A DNA stretch of 18,070 nt. Origin: Pseudomonadota bacterium (GTDB lineage: Bacteria; Pseudomonadota; Alphaproteobacteria; Sphingomonadales; Sphingomonadaceae). Both the position numbers and the translations under genes were made by a program. The notes under the pieces were generated by a model. The model did not search any database, was not told where the DNA came from, and saw only the letters and a list, made by a program, of their open reading frames with translations. The stretch is taken from NCBI GenBank assembly GCA_023417515.1, contig JAEZFL010000008.1, forward strand, positions 1-18,070. The letters run 5' to 3'. Position 1 is the stretch's first letter. Every line of letters begins with the position of its first letter. This document shows, piece after piece, positions 7,131-14,000 of this stretch.

Positions 7131-8018
7131 ATGAGCGATTGGCCCCGCATCACGGACTTGATCGGAAACGAGGAATCGGCGGAGGTGGCGCTGATCGGAG
7201 CGCCGATGGAGGCGGGCTCGGTCACCCCCGGTCGCTGCGACCTCGCGCCCGCCACGATCCGCCAGGCGCTGCGCCGGTTCAGCAGCTACGACCTGTTGTC
7301 GGGCGAGGAGCTGCACCGCCGAGTCGTCGACCGCGGCGACCTTCCGGTGACCGGGCTGATGCCCGCCGACGGATTCGCCACGATCCGCAACGCGGTCGCG
7401 GCGGCGACCTCGACGCATCGCCTCACCATCCTGCTCGGCGGCAACAATGCGGTGACCCGGCCTGCCGCGCACGGCCTGGGCGTGCCGCTCAGCGAGGTCG
7501 GGCTGATCACGCTCGACGCGCATTTCGACATGCGCGGAACCGAGGACGGCCCCCGCAACGGCAATCCGGTGCGCTGCCTGCTCGAGGATGGGCTGCCGGG
7601 GCGCAACATCTGCCAGATCGGCCTCGCGCCCTTCGCCAATACCGCGAAGATGCACGACGATGCGGTCGAGGCCGGGATCGACGTCATCGACATCGACATG
7701 GTCCACCGCGACGACATCGCCAACGTCGTCGACGACGCGCTCGCTCATCTCGACCATGTCGAGCGGATCATCGTCGACTTCGACATCGACGTGATCGACC
7801 GCAGCCAGTGCCCCGGCGCTCCCGGCGCGCGGCCGGGCGGGATGAGCGTCAACGATTTCTTCCTCGCCGCCCGAATCCTCGCCGCCCATCCAAAAGTGGC
7901 GCTCGTCGACCTTACCGAATTCGATCCCTCGCTCGACGTCGGCGAGATCACCGCGCTCACAGCTGCACGCTGGGTCTGCGAAATTCTGATCGGCTACGAG
8001 ATGCGGTTCGAGGCATGA
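7131..8018 (+). CDS. Ureohydrolase (arginase/agmatinase/formimidoylglutamase) superfamily enzyme
   Basis: The 295-residue product has the length and fold pattern of ureohydrolases, which use a two-metal (usually Mn) site to hydrolyse guanidino or formimino groups. Metal-ligand motifs seen are DAHFDMR (residues 129-135) and FDIDVID (Asp218 and Asp220). The first motif, normally GGDH with His as a metal ligand, reads GGNN (residues 103-106), and in the last motif the usual Ser-x-Asp-x-Asp-x3-Pro is Asp216...Arg224. These changes point away from a standard arginase or agmatinase. Next to hutI, a role as formimidoylglutamase (the HutG type that turns N-formimino-glutamate into glutamate and formamide) is the obvious guess, but the sequence does not prove it. 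It overlaps the flavin reductase gene by four bases (ATGA). Confidence 0.8.
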   Translation: MSDWPRITDLIGNEESAEVALIGAPMEAGSVTPGRCDLAPATIRQALRRFSSYDLLSGEELHRRVVDRGDLPVTGLMPADGFATIRNAVAAATSTHRLTILLGGNNAVTRPAAHGLGVPLSEVGLITLDAHFDMRGTEDGPRNGNPVRCLLEDGLPGRNICQIGLAPFANTAKMHDDAVEAGIDVIDIDMVHRDDIANVVDDALAHLDHVERIIVDFDIDVIDRSQCPGAPGARPGGMSVNDFFLAARILAAHPKVALVDLTEFDPSLDVGEITALTAARWVCEILIGYEMRFEA

Positions 8019-8509
8019 ACGGCAGCGACGACGACGTCATCGGCCAGTTCCGCCGCGCCATGCGCCGAGTCGCAGCGACGGTGAACGTGATCAGCATCAA
8101 CGTCGGGGGGAGACCGCTCGGGATCACCGCCACGGCCGTGTCGTCGCTGTCGATGGAGCCGCCGAGCCTGCTCGCCTGCATCAACCGCGCCGCCGCGGTC
8201 CACGCGTCGATGGCCGACATGGCCAATTTCCGGGTCAACATCCTCCACCGCGACCAGGAGGACATCGCCCGAATGTTCGCCGACCGGCGCGAGGAGGACA
8301 GGCGCTTCGCGGAAGGGTGGGAGCTGTCGCCGGACCTGCCGCCGCGGCTGATGGACGCCCAGGCCTCGATCCTGTGCCGGCGGATCGACCATCACGAGTT
8401 CGGAACCCACTCGATCTTCATCGGAGTGATCGAGGACGTGTGCGTGCGCGAGGACGTCTCGCCTTTGCTCTACTGGAACGGCCAGTACGGCAACATCAAT
8501 CCGTGCTGA
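8015..8509 (+). CDS. Flavin reductase domain protein (HpaC-like)
   Basis: The 164-residue product matches the small flavin reductase family with a split-barrel FMN-binding fold. It begins with IGQFRRAMRRVAATVNVIS, then shows RPLGITATAVSSLSMEPPSLLACIN, the usual flavin-binding strand-loop, NFRVNILHRDQEDIARMFA, and a C-terminal PLLYWNGQYGNI. Such proteins use NAD(P)H to reduce free FMN or FAD and pass it to a two-component monooxygenase. No oxygenase partner is visible in the window. Its ATG overlaps the stop of the ureohydrolase gene, so the two are probably translated together, an unexplained pairing. Its stop TGA abuts the reverse stop of the next, convergent gene. Confidence 0.85.
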   Translation: MNGSDDDVIGQFRRAMRRVAATVNVISINVGGRPLGITATAVSSLSMEPPSLLACINRAAAVHASMADMANFRVNILHRDQEDIARMFADRREEDRRFAEGWELSPDLPPRLMDAQASILCRRIDHHEFGTHSIFIGVIEDVCVREDVSPLLYWNGQYGNINPC

Positions 8510-8935
8510 TCACTGCCTGGCGAACAGCAGGGCCGGGTCGCGCATCGCCTTGATCTCGATGGCGTTGCCGGACGGGTCGAGGAAGAACATGGTCGCCTGC
8601 TCGCCCGGCTGGTCGGCAAAGCGGATCGCCGGGGGAATGACGAACTCGACTCCGGCGGCCTGAAGCCGCTCGGCCAGCGCCTCCCATTCCGCGATCGGCA
8701 GCACGATTCCGAAATGCGGTACCGGCGTCGCCGCGCCATCCACTTCGTTCTGGTCGCGCCGAGCGGCAATGCCGGGGGCAAGATGAGCGACGATCTGGTG
8801 GCCGTAGAAATCGAAGTCGACCCAGCGGTCGGAGCTTCGCCCCTCCGGGCAGCCGAGCAGGTCGCCATAGAAGCGGCGCGCGGCGGCGAGGTCGTCGACG
8901 GGGAAAGCGAGGTGAAAAGGGTGAAGCTGGGCCAT
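8510..8935 (-). CDS. VOC (glyoxalase/dioxygenase-like) family protein
   Basis: The 141-residue product is a vicinal-oxygen-chelate fold protein. Paired beta-alpha-beta-beta-beta modules are suggested by HPFHLAFPVDDLAAARRFYGDLLG at the start and MFFLDPSGNAIEIKAM near the end. Likely metal ligands are His8 in the first strand, the His in VPHFGIVLP and the Glu in AIEIK. The WVDFDFYGHQIVAHLAPG segment is typical of a conserved, uncharacterised glyoxalase-like subgroup. Neither the reaction nor the substrate can be told from the sequence. It converges with the flavin reductase without a spacer and is divergent from the small lipoprotein gene. Confidence 0.85.
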   Translation of the reverse strand: MAQLHPFHLAFPVDDLAAARRFYGDLLGCPEGRSSDRWVDFDFYGHQIVAHLAPGIAARRDQNEVDGAATPVPHFGIVLPIAEWEALAERLQAAGVEFVIPPAIRFADQPGEQATMFFLDPSGNAIEIKAMRDPALLFARQ

Positions 8936-9029
8936 GGCTCCCGAACATAGCCGCGCGCCCGCGCGATGGGAACGGCCCTTGCGGCCGGCGCGCCTTCGTG
9001 ATTCCTAGGAACCAAAGGTGAGGAGCTGA
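8936..9029. promoter_or_regulatory. Divergent spacer with a perfect TTCCTAGGAA palindrome
   Basis: This 94-base region between the VOC gene and the lipoprotein gene should hold both promoters. It contains the ten-base perfect palindrome TTCCTAGGAA at 9002-9011, about 18 bases before the lipoprotein start, and the ribosome binding site AGGAG at 9021-9025. I saw no clear -35/-10 pair, and no GGAAC-N16/17-GTT pair of the general-stress EcfG type. Confidence 0.35.
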
Positions 9030-9410
9030 ATGATGGGTCGGACAGCGCGCGGATTGGCAATGGCGGGAATGCTGGCTTTGCTCGCCGGATGCGTGTCGGC
9101 GGGCCGGCCGATGCCGCCGGCGACCGGGCAGCCAGGAGCACAACCGGGCCGCCATGTCGCGGATCCGAACGATCCGCTGATGGGCCGCACCGCGGCCAGC
9201 CTCGTCGCCTTGTTCGGACGGCCCGCGCTTGACGTCCGCGAGGGCTCGGGGCGCAAGCTGCAATTCTCCGGTGCCGCCTGCGTCCTGGACCTTTATCTCT
9301 ACCCGCCGCAACGGGGCGGCGAGCCGGTCTCGGCCCATGCCGACGCGCGCCTGCCCGACGGCCGCGACGCCGACCACGCCGCCTGCGCGGCGTCGCTGAG
9401 CGGTCGCTAG
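9030..9410 (+). CDS. Small putative lipoprotein, function unknown
   Basis: The 126-residue product starts with a lipoprotein signal (MMGRTARGLAMAGMLALLAGC, with Cys21 in an LLAGC lipobox), followed by a Pro/Gly linker and a compact domain. The segment RTAASLVALFGRPALDVREG, then RKLQFSGAACVLDLYLYPP and DARLPDGRDAD, looks like a conserved small envelope protein seen in sphingomonads. Two Cys residues (in AACVLD and HAACAAS) could form a disulfide. Two adjacent ATG codons (9030 and 9033) can start it; AGGAG at 9021-9025 leaves four or seven bases respectively, slightly favouring the second. I cannot give a function. It may be co-transcribed with the next gene, 55 bases downstream. Confidence 0.78.
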   Translation: MMGRTARGLAMAGMLALLAGCVSAGRPMPPATGQPGAQPGRHVADPNDPLMGRTAASLVALFGRPALDVREGSGRKLQFSGAACVLDLYLYPPQRGGEPVSAHADARLPDGRDADHAACAASLSGR

Positions 9411-9465
9411 GCGCGCGTCTGCCGATCGGCTAAGCCCGGCGGCGAACGCCAAACCCGGAGAGAAC

Positions 9466-9903
9466 ATGTCCCTTGTCGCGCTCACCGCTGCCGCCCTGCT
9501 CGCTTCCGCGCAGCAGCCGAGCCCGCCGATCGGCCAGCGCACCACCGCTCCGCAGCAGATGCTTCAGGGTCTTGCGGCCGGGATGTCCGAAGAGGAAGCG
9601 GCGATCGCGGCCGCCCAAGACCGGCCGCTCGGCACCATGGAGAATCCCGTGCGGGTCGGCGGGCCGGAGGGCGAGCAGGCCTATCTCGCGCGGCTGCGTT
9701 GCGGCGACGGCAGCGCTCCGCGAATCGGCGCGCCGGCGGCGATGGGCGCGGGCGCGTTCGGGTCGCTGGTCGACGGCTATGCGCTCGACTGCGGCAGCGC
9801 GGCGCCCGGCCGCGTCACGCTCGTCATGGACAAATATCACGAGGAGCATCGCGAGGACCGGGCGCCCGCCGGCTTCGTCATCCTGCCGCGGTCTGCAGAG
9901 TAA
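9466..9903 (+). CDS. Secreted hypothetical protein
   Basis: The 145-residue product has a short signal peptide (MSLVALTAAALLASAQQ, likely cut near ASA-QQ) and an acidic soluble domain. Visible stretches are MLQGLAAGMSEEEAAIAAAQ, LGTMENPVRVGGPEGEQAYLARLRCGDG and PGRVTLVMDKYHEEHREDRAPAGF. The two Cys residues (LRCGDG and LDCGSA) probably form a disulfide in the periplasm. The ribosome binding site GGAGAG is three to four bases before ATG. I recognise no named family; it may be a sphingomonad-conserved envelope protein. It converges with a VOC gene, with six bases between the two stop codons. Confidence 0.72.
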   Translation: MSLVALTAAALLASAQQPSPPIGQRTTAPQQMLQGLAAGMSEEEAAIAAAQDRPLGTMENPVRVGGPEGEQAYLARLRCGDGSAPRIGAPAAMGAGAFGSLVDGYALDCGSAAPGRVTLVMDKYHEEHREDRAPAGFVILPRSAE

Positions 9904-9909
9904 GCCGGG

Positions 9910-10296
9910 TCAGGCGGGGCCGATCCTGAACACCGCCAGCTTGTTGCCGTCAGGGTCGCGGAAATAAGCGAAATACTGGCCGAGCTCCTCGGGACCGCGC
10001 AGGCCGGGCATGCCCTCGCAGCTACCGCCCAGCTCCAGCGCCCTGGCGTGGAGACGGTCGACCTTCTCGCGGCTGTCGACGACCAGTGCCGCCATATTGC
10101 CGTTGCCGGGCACTGCCGGCTCGCCGTCATAAGGCGGAGTCACCACCAGGCCGGGCCGGTTCATCGCCGTGCCCCACATGGTGAAGCCGTGGGGAAGCTG
10201 AAGCAGCCGCTTGGCGCCGATCTCGGCCAGAAGCGCGTCGTAGAAGGCGCGCGCCCGCTCGAGGTCGTTGGTGCCGAGCGTCACATAACCGATCAT
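9910..10296 (-). CDS. VOC family protein (glyoxalase-like), second copy in the window
   Basis: The 128-residue product has the vicinal-oxygen-chelate pattern: MIGYVTLGTNDLERARAFYDALLAEIGAKR at the start and YFAYFRDPDGNKLAVFRIG at the end. The middle region ...GFTMWGTAMNRPGLVVTPPYDGEP and NGNMAALVVDSREKVDRLHARALELGG is typical of an uncharacterised VOC subgroup. The canonical His of the first strand is replaced by a Thr-Leu segment, so the metal site may differ from that of glyoxalase I. It is the last gene of a three-gene reverse-strand operon: its ATG overlaps the stop of the DUF3617 gene by four bases, with a purine-rich GGGGAGGGTGAGGA ribosome binding site. It is not closely similar to the VOC gene at 8510-8935. 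Confidence 0.85.
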   Translation of the reverse strand: MIGYVTLGTNDLERARAFYDALLAEIGAKRLLQLPHGFTMWGTAMNRPGLVVTPPYDGEPAVPGNGNMAALVVDSREKVDRLHARALELGGSCEGMPGLRGPEELGQYFAYFRDPDGNKLAVFRIGPA

Positions 10297-10835
10297 TCCT
10301 CACCCTCCCCAGGTGCCTGTGCCGGGCACGGGCCGATCCGCCTGCCGGTGGTCCTGACCTCGAGCCGGATGACTCCGCCGCCGATCGGCGGCGGCATCTC
10401 GATGCGCGACCTATAGTCGAAACTCTCCGGTGAATAGGCCCCGCTCATGTCGGTGCTGACCTGGGTGGCCGTGCCTTCGCGGCAGACCATGCGGCCTTCC
10501 ATCCGCCCGTCGCGCATGGTGAAGCCGCGCATCGTGCAGCCGGCCTGCGGGCGGGCGATGGCGTCGCTCACCCGTGCCGGCTGGGCCGCCTGCTCCGCCG
10601 TGATGCAATAGCGTAACGGAGGACGGGGCTGCCGGAGGCGGGCGACCAGCTCGCGCGGCATGTCCGGGGCCTCGACAGCCAGGATCTCGCTGCGTTGCTC
10701 CCACTCGCCCGCTGTGACCCGGACGTCGGCCACCTCGGCCGCCACCTCGTCGCGGGTCATGTTGCCCGGCGCCTCGCTCCCGCCGCCGCAGCCCGCGAGG
10801 AGCAGGGACGCGGCGAGGAGAACGGACAGGCGCAA
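10293..10835 (-). CDS. DUF3617 lipoprotein (first of a tandem pair by position)
   Basis: The 180-residue product has a lipobox signal (MRLSVLLAASLLLAGC, Cys16) and then the DUF3617 pattern: VTAGEWEQRSEILAVEAPDMP, LRYCITAEQA, GCTMRGFTMRDGRMEGRMVC and STDMSGAYSPESFDYRSRIEM. DUF3617 is a family of periplasmic or lipoprotein domains of unknown function, with a conserved W-E start and paired Cys. The start codon is TTG at 10835; AGGGA lies seven bases before it and touches the stop codon of the upstream DUF3617 gene (10846-10848), so translation may be coupled. It lies in an operon with the other DUF3617 gene upstream and a VOC gene downstream. Confidence 0.82.
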   Translation of the reverse strand: MRLSVLLAASLLLAGCGGGSEAPGNMTRDEVAAEVADVRVTAGEWEQRSEILAVEAPDMPRELVARLRQPRPPLRYCITAEQAAQPARVSDAIARPQAGCTMRGFTMRDGRMEGRMVCREGTATQVSTDMSGAYSPESFDYRSRIEMPPPIGGGVIRLEVRTTGRRIGPCPAQAPGEGEE

Positions 10836-10845
10836 GCAATCGTCC

Positions 10846-11364
10846 CTAGTTGGTGTTGGCCGGAGCCGCCATATTGCCGCCCTCGGCTCCGGGCGTGCAG
10901 TCGCCGGTGCGGCGGCCGGTCAGCCGCGCATCGGCCACGACGTCGCCCTGGCCCACGAATGCGGTGCGCAGATTGCGGGTCACCTCGAAACTGTCGTCGG
11001 TGAACGTGCCGCTGATCGTTGCCGCGATCTCGCCCTGACGCCCTTCGATGGTGCAGCTGTAGGTCGAGCTGATCGTGCCGCTGCGCATGTAATCGGACGA
11101 GCCGCGCCGGCAGGTCTGGCCTTCGGCGGCGAACAGCTCCGGCGGCGCCGTGTCGCCGATGCAGACCGAGCGGACCTCGCGGGTGCCGACCGCCATATTG
11201 AACGCGGCTTCGCCGGAGTCGGCCTGGCGGAACTGGGTGGTTTCGGCGGTCACTTCATATAGGCCGGCGCGCAGCGTTTCGGAGGCGGCCGCATTGGTCT
11301 CGTCATCGCCTCCGCCTCCGCACGCGGCGAGCCCGGCAAGCGCCGCAAATCCCAGGTAACGCAT
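10846..11364 (-). CDS. DUF3617 lipoprotein (second of a tandem pair)
   Basis: The 172-residue product starts MRYLGFAALAGLAACGGGGDDE, a lipoprotein signal with Cys15 after LAA and a glycine/acid linker. The body follows the DUF3617 outline: LRAGLYEVTAETTQF, REVRSVCIGDTAPPELF, CRRGSSDYMRSGTISSTYSC and TFTDDSFEVTRNLRTAF. The frame stays open upstream to 12369, opposite uvrB, but ATG at 11364 is preferred because it begins the signal peptide and follows a strong GGGGAGG site. It shares layout with the DUF3617 gene just downstream (same strand, ten bases between stop and start), so the two are probably ancient duplicates. It is divergent from uvrB, with a 60-base spacer. Confidence 0.85.
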   Translation of the reverse strand: MRYLGFAALAGLAACGGGGDDETNAAASETLRAGLYEVTAETTQFRQADSGEAAFNMAVGTREVRSVCIGDTAPPELFAAEGQTCRRGSSDYMRSGTISSTYSCTIEGRQGEIAATISGTFTDDSFEVTRNLRTAFVGQGDVVADARLTGRRTGDCTPGAEGGNMAAPANTN

Positions 11365-11424
11365 CCTGTCCTCCCCTGTCGTGGTTATGGCCGGACGGTA
11401 GCGCGGCGCGCCCGCAATGGCCAT
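11365..11424. promoter_or_regulatory. 60-base divergent spacer between DUF3617 and uvrB
   Basis: The spacer holds the DUF3617 ribosome binding site (GGGGAGG, reverse strand). I looked for an alphaproteobacterial SOS box (GTTC-N7-GTTC or its complement) and saw none, so SOS control of uvrB from this spacer is not supported. No ribosome binding site precedes the uvrB ATG at 11425, suggesting a leaderless or otherwise non-canonical start. Confidence 0.35.
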
Positions 11425-13632
11425 ATGGACGCCATGGCAATCGCGATCCGCACCAACCTGGCCGAGCCCGAGGCGCAGGACTTCACGCCGCACCGGCCGG
11501 CCCGTCCCGAGAAGGCCGAGGGCGGCAAGGCGTTCAAGCTCGTCTCCGACTACGAGCCGGCCGGCGACCAGCCTCAGGCCATCGCCGAGCTGGTCGACCA
11601 GGTGCGCCAGGACGAGAAGACCCAGGTGCTGCTCGGAGTCACCGGCTCGGGCAAGACCTTCACCATGGCCAAGGTCATCGAGAGCCTGCAGCGGCCGGCG
11701 CTGATCCTCGCACCCAACAAGATCCTCGCCGCCCAGCTCTACGGGGAGTTCAAGAGCTTCTTCCCGGAGAATGCGGTCGAATATTTCGTCAGCTATTACG
11801 ATTATTATCAGCCCGAGGCGTACGTTCCGCGGTCCGACACCTACATCGAGAAGGAAAGCTCGGTGAACGAGGCGATCGACCGGATGCGCCACTCGGCGAC
11901 CCGTTCCCTGCTGGAGCGCGACGACGTGATCATCGTCGCCTCGGTGTCCTGCCTCTACGGCATCGGCTCGGTCGAGACTTACTCGGCGATGGTGTTCAGC
12001 CTCAAGAAGGGCATGACCGTCGACCAGCGCGAGATCATCCGAAAGCTCGTCGCGCTCCAGTACAAGCGCAACGACCAGGGCTTCGCGCGCGGCAATTTCC
12101 GGGTGCGTGGCGACAGCCTCGAGCTGTTCCCGAGCCATTATGAGGACACCGCCTGGCGAATCTCCTTCTTCGGAGACGAGATCGAGGAGATCGTCGAGTT
12201 CGACCCGCTGACCGGCAAGAAGGTGGCGTCGCTGGACTATGTGAAGGTCTATGCCAACTCGCACTATGTGACCCCCGGACCGACCCTGAAGCAGGCGATG
12301 GAGGCGATCCGCCACGAGCTTTCGGAGCGGCTCAAGGAGCTCGAGGCGGAGGGCAAGCTGCTGGAGCACCAGCGGCTGGAGCAGCGCACCAATTTCGACC
12401 TGGAGATGATCGCTGCGACCGGCTCGTGCGCGGGCATCGAGAATTACAGCCGCTTCCTCACCGGCCGCCTCCCCGGCGAGCCGCCCCCCACTTTGTTCGA
12501 ATATCTCCCCGACAACGCCTTGCTATTCGTCGACGAGAGCCACCAGACGGTGCCGCAGATCGGCGCGATGGCGCGCGGCGACCATCGCCGCAAGATCACT
12601 CTGGCCGAGTATGGCTTCCGGCTGCCGAGCTGCATCGACAACCGGCCGCTTCGCTTCAACGAATGGGACGCGATGCGCCCGCAGACCGTCGCGGTGTCGG
12701 CCACTCCGGGCCCCTGGGAGATGGAGCAAACCAGCGGCGTGTTCGTCGAGCAGGTCATCCGGCCCACCGGCCTCATCGACCCGCCGGTCGAGATCAAGCC
12801 CGTCGAGGAGCAGGTCCAGGACCTCATCCAGGAAGCCAAGGCGACCGCGGCCAAGGGTTACCGAACCCTCGTCACCACCTTGACCAAGCGCATGGCCGAG
12901 GATCTGACGGAATATCTCCACGAGGCTGGGCTGCGCGTGCGCTACATGCATTCGGACGTCGAGACCCTGGAGCGGATCGAGCTGATCCGCGACCTCAGGC
13001 TCGGAGTCTATGACGTGCTCGTGGGCATCAACCTTCTGCGCGAGGGTCTCGACATCCCGGAATGCGGGCTGGTCGCGATCCTCGACGCCGACAAGGAAGG
13101 CTTCCTCCGCTCCGAGACGTCGCTGATCCAGACGATTGGCCGGGCCGCCCGCAACGTCGAGGGCAAGGTCATCCTCTATGCCGACCGAATCACCGGCAGC
13201 ATGGAGCGCGCATTGAACGAGACGAGCCGCCGCCGCGAGAAGCAGGAGGCCTATAATCGCGAGCACGGCATCACGCCCCAGACGATCAAGCGCAACATCA
13301 GCGACATCCTCGCCGACGTCTCCAACCGCGACAGCGTGATGGTCGACACCGGCGACGAGGAGACTCCGCACCTCGTCGGCCATAACCTGCGCGCGTACAT
13401 CGAGGAGCTCGAAGGCCGCATGCGCAAGGCCGCCGCCGACCTCGAGTTCGAGGAGGCCGCGCGCCTGCGCGACGAGATCCGCAAGCTCGAAAATGACGAG
13501 CTCGGCCTCCCCGACCACCAGCGCCGAGCTCCGGTCCTCGGCCACTCCACCGAGGGCAAGCCGGGCACCCGCAAGACCCGCTACGGCAAGCAGAAAGCGA
13601 TCAGGATGGGCGGCCGGCGCGGAGGGCGCTGA
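11425..13632 (+). CDS. uvrB: Excinuclease ABC subunit B (UvrB)
   Basis: The 735-residue product is UvrB, the helicase-like damage-verification subunit of nucleotide excision repair that receives DNA from UvrA and recruits UvrC. Walker A is GVTGSGKT at residues 71-78, and the damage-probing beta-hairpin is in FVSYYDYYQPEAYVPRSDTY. DESH appears in FVDESHQTVPQIG, the helicase motif VI in QTIGRAARNVEGKV, and the C-terminal UVR domain that binds UvrC spans about residues 660-695 (RMRKAAADLEFEEAARLRDE). E. coli UvrB is about 673 residues; the extra length is an N-terminal extension of about 35 residues and a basic tail (KTRYGKQKAIRMGGRRGGR), both common in alphaproteobacteria. The start could be ATG at 11425 or at 11434; neither has a good ribosome binding site. 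Confidence 0.98.
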   Translation: MDAMAIAIRTNLAEPEAQDFTPHRPARPEKAEGGKAFKLVSDYEPAGDQPQAIAELVDQVRQDEKTQVLLGVTGSGKTFTMAKVIESLQRPALILAPNKILAAQLYGEFKSFFPENAVEYFVSYYDYYQPEAYVPRSDTYIEKESSVNEAIDRMRHSATRSLLERDDVIIVASVSCLYGIGSVETYSAMVFSLKKGMTVDQREIIRKLVALQYKRNDQGFARGNFRVRGDSLELFPSHYEDTAWRISFFGDEIEEIVEFDPLTGKKVASLDYVKVYANSHYVTPGPTLKQAMEAIRHELSERLKELEAEGKLLEHQRLEQRTNFDLEMIAATGSCAGIENYSRFLTGRLPGEPPPTLFEYLPDNALLFVDESHQTVPQIGAMARGDHRRKITLAEYGFRLPSCIDNRPLRFNEWDAMRPQTVAVSATPGPWEMEQTSGVFVEQVIRPTGLIDPPVEIKPVEEQVQDLIQEAKATAAKGYRTLVTTLTKRMAEDLTEYLHEAGLRVRYMHSDVETLERIELIRDLRLGVYDVLVGINLLREGLDIPECGLVAILDADKEGFLRSETSLIQTIGRAARNVEGKVILYADRITGSMERALNETSRRREKQEAYNREHGITPQTIKRNISDILADVSNRDSVMVDTGDEETPHLVGHNLRAYIEELEGRMRKAAADLEFEEAARLRDEIRKLENDELGLPDHQRRAPVLGHSTEGKPGTRKTRYGKQKAIRMGGRRGGR

Positions 13633-13691
13633 TTGGTTGAGCGCGGTTAGACAAGGCCCAACAGCACGGTGCGCATTCTCCTCTAATTGGG

Positions 13692-13715
13692 CTACTCACT
13701 CGAACGAGGGAGTAG
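13692..13715. promoter_or_regulatory. 24-base imperfect palindrome over the higB ribosome binding site (candidate HigA operator)
   Basis: The left half CTACTCACTCGA is mirrored by ACGAGGGAGTAG; 20 of the 24 bases are symmetrical, with mismatches only at one A/G pair and at the centre. It ends three bases before the higB ATG and covers the GAGGGAG ribosome binding site. HigA antitoxins are known to repress their operon by binding such inverted repeats near the promoter. As RNA, the same bases would fold into a stem closing on a GAAC loop and hide the ribosome binding site. Confidence 0.6.
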
Positions 13716-13718
13716 AAT

Positions 13719-14000
13719 ATGATCCGCGGCTTCGCCGATCCTGAGACCGAGCGCATTTGGAACGGCGAGCGCAGTCGCAAGCTGCCGCATGACATCCAGG
13801 GTCGCGCGTTCAAACTCCTCAAGCTGATCGACGCAGCGGAAGCACTGGCCGATCTCGCGATCCCGCCTTCCAACCGCCTTCATGCCTTGAAGGACGACCG
13901 CGCCGGCCAGCACTCCGTTTCAATCAACATGAAATATCGTATATGCTTCGTCTGGCGCGACGGAGGCGCCGACGATGTCGAGATCACCGACTACCATTAA
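13719..14000 (+). CDS. higB: HigB-type toxin (RelE/ParE superfamily mRNA endonuclease)
   Basis: The 93-residue product matches HigB in length and pattern: MIRGFADPETERIWNGERSRKLP at the start, PPSNRLHALKDDRAGQHSVSIN in the middle and YRICFVWRDGGADDVEITDYH at the end. HigB toxins cleave mRNA on the ribosome. The residues reported for the Proteus vulgaris toxin (a His near position 54 and a C-terminal Asp-Tyr-His) correspond to His55, Asp91, Tyr92 and His93 here, so the toxin looks intact. The start has GAGGGAG six bases upstream. The gene overlaps higA by 26 bases, with toxin first, the order typical of higBA. Hand-counted GC over both genes is about 60%, below the surrounding genes, which hints at horizontal acquisition. 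Confidence 0.93.
   Translation: MIRGFADPETERIWNGERSRKLPHDIQGRAFKLLKLIDAAEALADLAIPPSNRLHALKDDRAGQHSVSINMKYRICFVWRDGGADDVEITDYH

Noticed and set aside
7092..7889. Upstream extension of the hutI frame opposite the ureohydrolase
   Set aside because: Open only because of high GC; the HutI family start and a ribosome binding site lie at 7091.
11365..12369. Upstream extension of the DUF3617 frame opposite uvrB
   Set aside because: It is the shadow of uvrB; the signal peptide and ribosome binding site fix the start at 11364.
13647..13687. TTAGAC and TCTAAT as a -35/-10 promoter pair for higBA
   Set aside because: The two boxes are about 29 bases apart, far from 16-18; TCTAAT alone could be a -10 element but has no partner.
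13656..13692. GCCCAA/TTGGGC inverted repeat between uvrB and higB as a uvrB terminator
   Set aside because: The loop is 25 bases and there is no T tract; a six-base match at that distance can arise by chance.
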